Below are positions 48,371 to 58,565 of a stretch of 64,000 nucleotides of DNA, piece by piece. Source of the DNA: Sclerotinia nivalis (Eukaryota; Ascomycota; Leotiomycetes; Helotiales; Sclerotiniaceae); NCBI GenBank assembly GCA_029531795.1, contig JAPEIS010000015.1, positions 62,001-126,000 of the forward strand. Reading direction: 5' to 3'. Positions within the stretch are counted from its first letter, which is position 1. Each line of letters starts with the position of its first letter. The position numbers and the translations under genes were made by a program. Below the pieces are notes generated by a model. It was not told the DNA's origin and searched no databases. It saw only the letters and a program-made list of their open reading frames with translations.

Positions 48371-50040
48371 ATGTCAAGACTCATGACGACGATGAATCAA
48401 CATAAGTTGTCAAATGGCGAGGAAAAATGGTGATATTTCGTCGTCTCCCAAGCCATATGCAGTCAACTCGAATTCGATTCAGTCACCACAAGATCCTCGA
48501 ACTTTACCACATAAACATGCCACGCTACGCAATAATACCTAGGATGAAATAATGATAGGACGGAGGGAATGATAATGATTTATGAATTCAGAGTTCAGAG
48601 TTCGTCATTACAATATGGAACACTTACTTTGATTTGGTTCAATGTTTCATATCTGCGGATGGGATATGCACCACCTGAGGATGGCTTACATTTTGCGGTG
48701 GTTAATGGCTGCTATCGCCTGGATTTGGTTTGTGTGTAGTTTTTTGATCAATACATCATATTTCTCACAAGATATATGCACGCGTGAAGTGTGATGATCT
48801 AACGTAACTTTTCGCAGTGAAGATATCTTGATATATGCTCAGGCTTTTCTGGTTTGTGTGGGTAGAGGAGAACCATCTTTCATCTGGATGAGGGTACTCT
48901 TGACTCCAGATGAACTTGACCCAGAATGCTGCGGATTATAGTGATTGTCTGATGCAGAAAGCAGCAGATGTGAGGTTTGGTTGCAATGTGGGCAGTATGC
49001 ACAGCCTCTGTGGGGTAATTGTGGCGCACCCCACAAGGTTACTTACAATCACAACCTCACATCTATAATATATAGGTATTTTTGGAGGCTCGAATTTCAA
49101 GACCAAAATCATCTGCACATATGAAAGTCATATTCCTTGAAAATACTACTAGACTAGGTATACAGTTTTACGATTGTCCATTCTAAATTTATAGACTTGA
49201 TTTCGACCTTTAAAAAGTGTTGAATAGGGTTAAGGTTAAAGATAAATTTATAATCTTAATCTTTACCTTATATCTTATATAGGTTAATTAGATGTTCGGA
49301 TTCGCATGTAAGTCTGGGGATATTGATCAGATCCATGGATGGATGGATAGATGGATGGATGGATGGATGGATGGGTATTGAGGTGGTGTTTTATAAGTGT
49401 AATTGCCATTGAGGATATTCGTTCCTAGGTAGTGTTTAGTAAGATTTGAAGAATCTGGGCTTTTTAACTTTTACCGGCCGGTGCTGTGGACTTGGTGGCT
49501 TGTTTTCTTTGCAATTGGTTTATCTAGTTTGTTTATTTATTTTACTTTGAGGTTATTTTATGCGTGTGTGAAGATTTTCTGTCGTAGTGGTGTTTTGTGG
49601 GGTAGAGGTATGGATTTTTTTTGGAGTTTGGGGGTTATTTGGGAGGCTATTGGTGGTTTTCGTATATTAAGATGGAGTGATTAGGGATTGGCGGGGTTGG
49701 CGATATGAGTTTCCATCTTATATTCATGTGCGAGTGTTGAATTTGTAGAGAACATAGAGATGATTGCGTTTTGGATCCAACAGTCGTTCTAGTACAAGCA
49801 CGCAAGTGGTGACCACTATCCTACAATAGATTGATGGAAATCATGAACAATGTCAATATAAGATCTTATCTGAATTTACTTCTTCCCTAGATCAATGGTG
49901 CTTATCTAAGTCTAGGATCACACCACGTCCTGATCGGAAATTTCTGGTATCTATTAGTGCAAAAGATACGACTTATATACCATGTATCTTCTACATCTCT
50001 TCTCTCATCAGACCGTTGATCGATCTTCGTTTCATTCATC
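48371..50040. other. Gene-free stretch
   Basis: No gene supported. It includes a TGGA/GGAT microsatellite near 49335-49374. Short frames have no motifs. Confidence 0.5.
49335..49374. repeat. (ATGG)n microsatellite
   Basis: About ten copies of ATGG with one ATAG interruption. Confidence 0.9.
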
Positions 50041-52530
50041 ATGTCCTCCCTACAAGAAGAAAGGTCGGCTGGTCCGAAGGCACACCATTATGAACCAGTA
50101 CAGAATGATCGACACGTGAATCCTAACATAGACGATGTTAGCTCTATTAGTAGAAATATAACGGATGGGATTTCCATCAATTCAATTTAAATTGGATTTA
50201 GTAATGGATTTGAAAGAAATCTTTTCACAATGGGGTTGGCATGTTTTTCGATACACCGTCAATAAGCTTATTCAGAGATAGATCCAAAGTATCCAGAGGA
50301 CGAAAAGGAGTACGATCTTGGATAGCTCAACGTTTGGCGACGACGATACTCACACAGTCGTTTTGGAGGATTCTCCATACCCGGAAGTCTCTGAGCAGCA
50401 GTTAAAAATTATGATGAGAATGTCCCCGCAAACACAATTCGTGCTTGGACTACCAGAACGCTACTCGTTATTGTTGGAGCATCAATGAATACACTCTTTT
50501 CACTTCGTTCTCCTTCGATTGGTCTTGGTGCTTTAATTACTCAAATTATTGCTTGGCCCTAGGTCATGGATGGGCTAAAGTGATGCCCAAGAGGCAGTTT
50601 AATACTTTTGGTCTAAAATGGTCTTTTAATCCGGGGCCGTTCAATATCAAGGAACATTCAATCATTGTCGTTATGGCGAGTGTTAGTTTTAGTGCAGTAT
50701 ATGCTACTGATGTTTTACTGGCACAAATTGCTTTCTATAACCAAGATTTCGGTTTGGTCTTCCAAGTACTTTTGGTTATGTCGACTCAATTGATTGGATA
50801 TGGTATTACTGGTATGTTGCGTAAGTACTTGGTGTAAGTTCCCCTCTAGCGCACATTGATGACTGTCTACTCTACTCACACGCCTTCTAGCTACCGCACA
50901 GCTATGATCTGGCCCACCAATCTTGTGAGTGTCACCCTCATGAATGCCATGTATGAGAACAACGAGAAACCTGATCCAACCATCTTTGGAGGCACGATAC
51001 ATCGTTACAGATGGTTTGCATATGTAACTTCCGGTGCTTTCTTTTGGTACTTTATTCCTGGGTTTCTTGTTCAATTTCTCTCGGTCTTCGCATTCGCTAC
51101 CTGGATTACTCCTAATAATGTTGTAATCAATTATTCGGTGGTACAACTGGTCTTTCCTTTATTCCGTTGACGTTTGATTGGACTCAGATTTTTGGGTTTG
51201 TGGGTAGTCCTATGATTCTCCGTAAGTAATCAATCTCCCACTAATTGGCAGTCATAGAGCATCATACTAACATTCAAAATAGATAGCATGCAATTGCCAA
51301 CACTCTTATTGGTATGGTCTCATCTATTATCCATTACTCTGGAGCATGGAGCTCGGCTTTTCTACCAATGAGTGATAATTCTATATATGATAACATTGGA
51401 GCGGCATATAACATTACAAGAATCTTAACCAAGGATTTTACTCTTAATCTGGAGAGATACAAAGTATACTCGCCTCTCTTCTTATCAACTACTTTGCTAT
51501 CTCATATGGATTATCATTTGCTGCTATTTCCTTATTGATTGTGTAGACATATCTACATCATGGAAAGCAAATTTGGGCACAATTCCAAAATAGTACTAAA
51601 GAGAAACTCCCGATATTCACATGAAGGTATATTTACTGTCAATCTCGGTATCTCATTTTTCTTTTCCTTACCCATCGGTATCATTCAAGCTATTACCAAT
51701 ACCCAGACTAGGTTGAATGTTTTAACGGAATTCAATTTCGGGTATATAAACCTGGGAAACCATTGACATTGATGATTTTTAAAATTTAACGGTATATTAC
51801 TATGAATCAAGCGTTAGGGTTTGTGAATAATTTGAATTTTGATCATTCTATGAAAATACGTATTATCTCCCCTATATTCTCTCGCTTACTTGTTCCCCAA
51901 TTAATGATATCATCCCACCCCATACCTTTCCTCCCGTTCACTTAGCACTAAGTCCATCCCCCACACATCCCACCAAGAACAATATTCATGGCCCAAATAA
52001 TCGCCACAACGTCCTCCTACTTCATTCAAATCTTCATCCTCAACTACGCCCTCAGCGTCGCCCCCGAAATATATCCTCCACATCAACCCTCCCACTTCAC
52101 CTATCCCGGCAATCGCTTCTTATTCTCCACTCCAATAATATGGGATCTCATATATATAGTACCCCAACATATCTCCTCCCAGACCAAATCTCCTCCCACC
52201 TCTTCTGATTTTCCGGTCTCGGCGCTAGTGCTCTCCACCCTATCGTGTTTTACCACTTATCTATAAAATTCCCCAAAATTCCAATTGAATATCTAAAGAT
52301 CCCTCTTATTTTCGGCAGCGCAGCAGCTATTTATTCCTCCCGCTACATCGCTTAATTTTTTAAATTGGGGAATCGTAGGAATTATTTTGTAGAAGGTCAT
52401 TATAATTAGAGGATGGTAGTTTGGGTGGTGGGGTGGACTTGATTATTTGACGAATTCGGTTTTGGATTTGGGGTTGGCGCTGAGTACGATCGATATTTAT
52501 TTTTGTGGTGTTTGCACATCATGGTGAAGG
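50041..52530 (+). pseudogene. Oligopeptide transporter (OPT family), decayed
   Basis: A plus-strand copy of a fungal OPT-family H+/oligopeptide symporter, broken in several places. It opens ATG MSSLQEERSAG but meets TAA within about 50 codons. Recognisable pieces follow: RAWTTRTLLVIVGASMNTLF, then LGALITQIIAWPLGHGWAKV, KRQFNTFGLKWSFNPGPFN and YRTAMIWPTNLVSVTLMNA (after a normal-looking intron near 50835-50890). Next come PTIFGGTIHRYRWFAYV and ATWITPNNVVIN. There the frame is lost by a small deletion and continues as LFGGTTGLSFIPLTFDW. Later come TYLHHGKQIWAQFQNSTK, FFFSLPIGIIQAITNTQ, QIIATTSSYFIQIFILNYAL, then KIPLIFGSAAAI and LTNSVLDLGLALSTI near 52440-52490, in shifting frames with stops. 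Intact family members are about 750-850 aa. Confidence 0.85.
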
Positions 52531-53523
52531 CGTCTAGGTGGTGGGGGATTAGTGTTAAGGTGGGGACGTTGGATGGATGAGGGATGGTGGTACAGAGGAT
52601 GGTAAAATGGGGGATATTTTGGTCTGGAGGTTTGGTAGTTCTTTGTGAGGAAGGGGATGGGGGTGATTCTGAACGGAGATGTCTTTTCTTGTGCGAATGG
52701 TTTGGGATTGGATTTTGAGTTCTTGATAATATTGGAGTAATGAAGTAATGGAAAATTACCGGTGCCGGTAGATACGCCACGAGTCTGGATAATTGGAGCG
52801 GTATGGGCAAGTAGTATGTAAGAGAAGAAGATGTGTAATTGTCATCCCTTCAATTCTTGTATATTTAGTATAATATTATAGTCCTATCTACTTTCTGATA
52901 TTACAGATTTCTCACCTTCTTCTTCTAATCCTCTTACCGATATACACGCATACACATAGAGACAATCTCATTCCTCCATTTCCATTTCCATTTCCCTTTT
53001 TCAGAATTTTAGTACTTTAGTCTTAAATGCTATATATATAAATAAATCTTATATATATTCACTATATTGATTTTAATATTAATTTAGGAGTACATACTGT
53101 TTCATACAGAGCTGGTTCTGCAGGGTCGATTTATTTCCCGCCGCGTTAGAGAACAGATACGCTGACACGCAAGTTGCGCGCAAAGGATGTTATGGTGACT
53201 TTGGCGGTACTAACCTGGACCTGGACCTGGAAATCACGAATAGAAAACAAGAGGTAGCTGTAGTGTCGCTGAGAGGTGATTTTCAAAGTAGCCTAGAGGC
53301 TTAGCTCGATAATTATCAAAGGGTATCATTTCCTATCATATATTCCCCCAACCAGCCGACTCGCATACCAAAGGGTAACCATTGTCCATATATACATACA
53401 ATAAAGATACAATCAAGAATTCTTTTCCATCTGCCCAACGCCCCAAAATCAAAACCGCCTTGGTTGAAAAAGTCCCGTTTGCCATATCAGAATACTGCGT
53501 AATACTGATTCCTCATCTCATAC
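52531..53523. other. Intergenic
   Basis: Past the transporter remnant no gene is seen. A Pro/Ser-rich minus frame at 52406-52810 is antisense to the pseudogene end and is not called. Confidence 0.5.
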
Positions 53524-54684
53524 TCAAGTCGCTCCAGGTGGTTTCCTTTGTGCATCTCTCTTCTTCCACTCGTCTCTAATCCTAGGTGCAGCGGCAAGTA
53601 AATCTTTCTCCGTAACGCGATCCTTAATACTTTCAATTACACTCTCCACCGTACTCGTATGATTTGCCACTTCCTTATCATCTCTAAACTTCATATATCT
53701 CCATCTCTTCTGCGCATCCATGTAACATTCTACTATTCGATCATTAAGAGGTTCTCGTAATGCTTTCAACTTCTCCCATTCATCTGGTTCTAAATGCATT
53801 GTCCCATACCATTCATCTCTATTATTTCCCGCGTTGACGAAGAGATTGCAAATGGGCATTGCGTCGTAATCGATATATGGTTCTGTAGTTCCTTCTGCGA
53901 GATCCATGGAATCCGGTTGAACGGTGGGGAAATCGAGACCGAGTTTGAAATCGATACTATTTTCATTTTCCGGTTTCCACTTTAGAATATGTTGATCTGT
54001 TCCATGTTTATATTCCGTACCCCTACATGTGAAAATCAATCCATCATTTCCATGTGGCAGATTTGGTAGGATTTGTCGAAACATCAAATCCATCGCATAA
54101 CCAAATTGCATCTGTTTCATCTCCATCAAGAAATGCATGTATTGTTTTTCGTTCGGGTAATCCCTCAGGAGTTCTACGTAAGGTGTAAATATCCTTTCGG
54201 TAAAATATGCAAGTCGTTTATCGAGGGTGCGGTTCATGAGACTATTTCCATCCAAGAACATACAATCGAAAACCAGATATTTCGGCTGCATACTCCCATC
54301 CGCGGCTCGATCCAAAACCAATTCTCCATCAATCAATGTACCTCTGTGAAATCCGGCGACATTTTGAGGAATAGGGAAATGGAGTCCGCCTTTAGGTATA
54401 TACCAATAATCATTCCTTCTATCAATCAAATATTGACATTCCTCGCGATTCTCATCATCGGTCAGGTAGAGTAAGTAACGAAAACCATCCGATTTCTCGC
54501 AGACATAATAATCCTGTCGCATCAATTCATCGAGATGACGTCTAGTGAAACTGACGGGTTGTGCGCCGGGGAAACTGGGGTTGGGACGACCAAGTAGAGT
54601 GGCTACTTCTTTTCGCATATTATGTAAAACTTCACCTTGTGCTTGAATGCCAGGTGCTTGGATATCGTGAACGGGACCACTCAT
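53524..54684 (-). CDS. CEG1: mRNA-capping enzyme guanylyltransferase subunit
   Basis: 386 aa, single exon. Transfers GMP from GTP to the 5' diphosphate end of nuclear pre-mRNA. The covalent lysine motif I is KSDGFR, with Lys64. Other nucleotidyltransferase motifs are visible: motif III LIDGELVLDR, with YLVFDCMFLDG after it, motif IV NDGLIFTCRG, and motif V LKWKPENENSIDFKLGL. The C-terminal OB-fold carries RIVECYMDAQKRWRYMKFRD (motif VI type). Start and length fit fungal Ceg1-type enzymes, which lack a fused triphosphatase. No odd features are seen. Confidence 0.96.
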   Translation of the reverse strand: MSGPVHDIQAPGIQAQGEVLHNMRKEVATLLGRPNPSFPGAQPVSFTRRHLDELMRQDYYVCEKSDGFRYLLYLTDDENREECQYLIDRRNDYWYIPKGGLHFPIPQNVAGFHRGTLIDGELVLDRAADGSMQPKYLVFDCMFLDGNSLMNRTLDKRLAYFTERIFTPYVELLRDYPNEKQYMHFLMEMKQMQFGYAMDLMFRQILPNLPHGNDGLIFTCRGTEYKHGTDQHILKWKPENENSIDFKLGLDFPTVQPDSMDLAEGTTEPYIDYDAMPICNLFVNAGNNRDEWYGTMHLEPDEWEKLKALREPLNDRIVECYMDAQKRWRYMKFRDDKEVANHTSTVESVIESIKDRVTEKDLLAAAPRIRDEWKKRDAQRKPPGAT

Positions 54685-55149
54685 TTTGTAGATTGCAGAC
54701 GGAGTTGTGTAAATATTATAGATGATTCAGAGAGGAGTTACAGCTGTGTGAAGCTGGGCTGGATTGTACTCTGTAGTTCAATCGGAACGTTTTGTTGGAA
54801 ATTTTAGTGTAGAACTATGTGGTAAGGCTGAAGATCGGCATTTAGGTTAAAGTTTTGGCCGACATGCTATTCCTATGATGGGAAAAAAAGTTACCTAGAC
54901 CAACCCCATCTTCAATGTTCTGCATTGGCATCATCTCATTTTCCTCAAGTTACGATGTACTAGATTGATTTTGAACATCCTAATATTTACTGAAGGACTT
55001 TGTTAAAACTTTTCTTACCGTAGTATACCTCCTTCGATCCTTCTCCTTTTTCCTGTTTGTTTCACTAAACGATAAATCAATCTTCAGTCACACAAGCCAC
55101 GCAGTAGCAATGAAGATGCCATTTCCTCAATGATGGACAGATATTACCA
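54685..55149. other. Intergenic
   Basis: Promoter of the capping-enzyme gene. No other feature is seen. Confidence 0.5.
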
Positions 55150-55422
55150 TCACTTATCCTTCTCGCCAGAAGTCCAGTTTCCGTTGCCATCCCCATCTTT
55201 GAAGCTTCCATCCCAGGACGAACCGCCTGTATTAGAAGCGTCTGGCTTGACGGGATTGGGGGAATTCCCGTAGGATTTGTCGTCCCCAGCGTCACTCACA
55301 GCTTTCCCATCTCCCACTTTGGAATTTCCTTCCCATGATGAAGCATACATATCAAAAGCATCCGGTTTCACTGATTCAAAGGTATCGTCATTAGACAGAC
55401 ATATCATTTCCAACCTTCCCAT
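55150..55422 (-). CDS. Possible Gly/Asp/Ser-rich tail exon or small ORF
   Basis: A 90-aa frame with a two-fold internal repeat, VKPDAFDMYASSWEGNSK and VKPDASNTGGSSWDGSFK, each followed by a GDG run. It lies just downstream of the membrane-protein gene at 55448-56137 on the same strand, so it may be an extra exon of it, but I found no splice join that keeps frame. The first ATG gives MGRLEMICLSND. No family is recognised. Confidence 0.3.
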   Translation of the reverse strand: MGRLEMICLSNDDTFESVKPDAFDMYASSWEGNSKVGDGKAVSDAGDDKSYGNSPNPVKPDASNTGGSSWDGSFKDGDGNGNWTSGEKDK

Positions 55423-55447
55423 CCCTGGCGGCTCTATACCTCATCAA

Positions 55448-56137
55448 TCATCGATAATTGTCCCCGACAGTATATTCAGGAATGCTTGCATTATTTAAAT
55501 CTTTCCACTTCTGCTGGCGCATCTCGCGCAATTTCACTCGGCTGTCAATACCACTAGTTAGAACCTCCCAAGGACCAAACGTTGCCATTACTCCACAGAT
55601 TCCAGTGGCAGAAATTACCCCCTTGGTCCGTGATATGTTACGTTGTCTAAGCCATAAGCTTAACACCGATGTAGGATTTCTCGAGGCCACTATTATCGAC
55701 AAACAGCCAAGGGCAGCACCGATGACGAAAAACCTTTCGATACTGGGAGCATCTTGAAATCTCTTGAAATTTTGCTCTCCAAAAGCCTCTTTTAAATACT
55801 CGATTTCCCCTCTTCTTTCAGCAGCTTGAAGGTTTCAAAGATCGTCGTGACATTTAGATGGTGTGAAAGCCATGAGACAGAGTTGTACCAATCTTGTAAT
55901 CGCGGTCCATCTGAATATTCCATTGGCCCTGCGAGGCAAGGTTGATGTCCAGGCTTCTCTAAAGGTTTGGTTACTTGTCATTGCGATCTTGATAGGTATA
56001 ACTGTAGATGTCCAAATAAAGCCCGTTATATAGCCCATCAATATACCTTCTTGCAAACGCGAGACAAGCTCTTTGGAAGCGAGATCGGATGCAACTGGTG
56101 TGTATAAAATCTCACGGATTTCCTCTTCGTCCTTCAT
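55448..56137 (-). CDS. Predicted small membrane protein
   Basis: Proposed exons 56137-55879 and 55824-55448 give 211 aa. A TGA at 55837-55835 lies in a stretch that a 54-nt intron (donor GTCTCA, acceptor TTCAAG) would remove in phase. Without it the protein stops after 100 residues although the same frame stays open beyond. Hydrophobic segments occur at about residues 30-55 (ILMGYITGFIWTSTVIPI), around 80, about 120-140 (FFVIGAALGCLSIIVA) and 155-175 (GVISATGICGVMATFG). The charged N-terminus (MKDEEEIREILY) suggests a cytosolic start. Its position and topology suggest an organelle membrane protein, but no family is recognised. Confidence 0.5.
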
Positions 56138-56155
56138 CTTGAACTGATATTATCG

Positions 56156-56671
56156 ATGTATTCAAACTTTTCGTTCAATCGGGCTGAAGAGGGATTTCAG
56201 AACTTTTTAAGGCATGCATGGAAGGAGCAAATTCTCAGAACGCCACCAGGCCAATTGGAAGAGGTTGTGGCGTTCGATATAACTCACTTGAAGCCATACT
56301 TATTTCGGTCGGTGCATTGTATCCGAATAACCTCATTTTCGCAATTTGCTATGTCAACCTTCTTTCTCGAGAGTTATAACTTACTCGCCATGATCCGTCC
56401 ATTAATATTGGCTCTTCAATTTTTGAATGTTGACACTCAGCTAGTCAGTCATACCATCACGTACGGCCCGTACCGGTTTCCTTTCCACAGCCACTTCCGT
56501 AAATTAGCACTGAATCCCGAATCCCCTGAATATTTTTATATCTCCAAGCCTTCAAGCTGGCTGCGTAACATAGCAATGAGCATTTCGTACAACATCACAC
56601 AAGCCGTATTTATAAAAAGCCCTAAGCTAATAATCCAAACAATCCCATCTCATCCCCTTCCATCAAAATAA
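56156..56671 (+). CDS. Possible hypothetical protein, 171 aa
   Basis: An ATG-started frame beginning only 18 bp from the ATG of the divergent membrane-protein gene. The sequence (MYSNFSFNRAEEGFQNFLRH, then AFDITHLKPYLFRSVHC) has no known motif. Its start sits where the other gene's 5' UTR and promoter should be, so it may be chance. Confidence 0.3.
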   Translation: MYSNFSFNRAEEGFQNFLRHAWKEQILRTPPGQLEEVVAFDITHLKPYLFRSVHCIRITSFSQFAMSTFFLESYNLLAMIRPLILALQFLNVDTQLVSHTITYGPYRFPFHSHFRKLALNPESPEYFYISKPSSWLRNIAMSISYNITQAVFIKSPKLIIQTIPSHPLPSK

Positions 56672-57180
56672 CCCATATATCCCAACCCGTTCCACGCAGT
56701 ACGACCAAAAAACCTCGTGATTGATAACATCCCAAATTTCAAATTTCATTGCCAACGCGACACGTACCTGATGTGCTCCGTACCTGACATCATGAATCGC
56801 ATGATTCGCATCTCGTATTTCCGCAGATCATGTCCCATGTTGGGATCTTGGCAAAGAGGATCAGGCGAGCTCACCAATGGGAATATGGGATGAACGTGGC
56901 TAGGTGATCGGCGGTACTGTGCTGCGCGTTGAACTTGTATTCTGTGCAGGATTTATATGCTGTGCGAAATGATGTATTGGATGGAAGAATGGGATGGGGG
57001 AAATGTTATAAGGTGGGGAATTCTGCTGTGTTGTAAATCTTGAAGATCATGTAAAATACGAGTGACATTAATTTTATTTAACTTTATCTTACATTCAACT
57101 ATCCTCCGTACTCGAGTATACTCGTACAACTTCATACCATCATTTCACAGCAACCAAAAAACCCCCATCCAAACACCAAA
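56672..57180. other. Intergenic
   Basis: Promoter of the secreted-protein gene. No other feature is seen. Confidence 0.5.
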
Positions 57181-57734
57181 ATGCGCACCTCACTCCTCTT
57201 CATCTCAACACTCCTCGCCCTTCCCCTCACAGTCCTCGCCGATTTCCACTACGGTTTCGTAGATTATACTATTACGACGGCCACAGGAAGATATGCGATG
57301 ATTTTACCGGCGAGTCAGACGAATTGTACTGATGCGTATGATTTTTATCCCAAGGGACCTTTTGGTTTTGAGGCTCCGACTGGTCAGGTACAGGGTATGT
57401 TTTTATCTCCTATCATCTTATTGGCCCATCTCCTATTACCCCAATTCTCAAAATTTCCCCTATTTTTGCCTTCTACGAATTAGTAGGTACATATACGAAA
57501 CACAGCTAACAAACCCCAGCCGACATCTGCGGCAAAGAAGTAAAACTCAACGTTACCTCCGGCTCTTGGTACACAATCTCGCGGAATATTCTAGAGGGAA
57601 ATTGTACGGCGGTTAATACGACGAGTCCGGCTAGCGGGGTCAGAACTCCGGTTTGTAGTATTGGGTATCATAGTGGGGCTAGTTATACGGATATTTGGAG
57701 GTGTCCGGGGAAGGTGTGTAGGAGTGAGTTGTAG
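57181..57734 (+). CDS. Small secreted cysteine-rich protein (effector-like)
   Basis: Two exons (57181-57394 and 57520-57734) give 142 aa. The 125-nt intron has a GTATGT donor and a GCTAAC branch site. Signal peptide MRTSLLFISTLLALPLTVLA, cleavage expected before DFHYGFV. The mature part (about 122 aa) has six Cys (NCT, ICG, NCT, VCS, RCP, VCR), enough for three disulfides, and several N-glycosylation sites (NCT, NVT, NTT). No known domain. Size, secretion signal and Cys content are those of candidate fungal effectors or apoplastic proteins; that role is inference. Confidence 0.75.
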
Positions 57735-58565
57735 GGGTTGAAGGGGGTTGGGTGGTATAGATGTGGGAGATGTGTAGGAGAAGGGTGTAGAGGAGGAGTG
57801 TAGGAGAGAACGGGGAAGAGGAAGTGGGAGGGGGAGGGTAGTGGAAGTGGGAGGATAGTGGAAGCAAAAAGTGGGAAGCGGCAAGAATGCAGGCGCGGCT
57901 GGAGACTACTCCGATGAAGAAATTCTCGGGGAAAATGCTATTTTAAAGGGACGCTACAGATCACCGGCCGATGGTGATTGAAGTGTTAGATATCTGTGGA
58001 GTTGCACATGAGACCAGGGCATGCATATAGTCGTGGATAGAAATGGTTAATGTCATAAAAGTAATGTAATAATTAGAGACAAGAAATGAATGAATGCTTG
58101 GAGACAGTATGCGAATAAATTATTGATAAAGCCGAAACATTGTAATTGGTGATCGGACGGAGACTCGGTAAATCTTCGCATGGATGCCGCCGAGTTTCAT
58201 AGTATGCTGCATTGGATGTATAGAATGGATATAAAGGTTGCGTCTATCGTGGATGATTCAATATAGCGGAGAGAAGTCATCGAAAGTCGAGCGATTCCTC
58301 GGTTCGTAAGCCATACTCAAAGAATGGAGAAATGATGTTGACTCTGTAGATGTGTTAGCCCGCTGAAACCAAGTGGCGAGCAATAGCCGAACTTACCTAT
58401 TCTGTGCAATCATAACCTTAGACAAGTTTTATTGCGCTCATCTGCTTGCCTATCTCGACTATCACTTTATCGCGCTCTCTGACTTCTATTTTGAAAATCT
58501 CATCCAAGCTCACATCAAATTCACTATACTCATTCTCATCCTCCTCATTCTCATCCTCCTCACTC
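57735..58565. other. Intergenic
   Basis: Begins with a purine-rich GGGAGGTGTAG-like low-complexity stretch (57735-57850) whose antisense frames look Pro/Ser-rich. No gene is seen. The right end adjoins the Clr5 gene stop. Confidence 0.5.

Noticed and set aside
55835..55837. TGA as true end of a 100-aa protein
   Set aside because: The same frame continues open with hydrophobic, protein-like sequence, and a 54-nt in-phase intron can remove the stop. The longer model is preferred, with moderate confidence.
57591..57884. Pro/Ser-rich antisense frame
   Set aside because: Comes from the purine-rich repeat after the secreted-protein gene and overlaps its last exon. No ATG with coding character.
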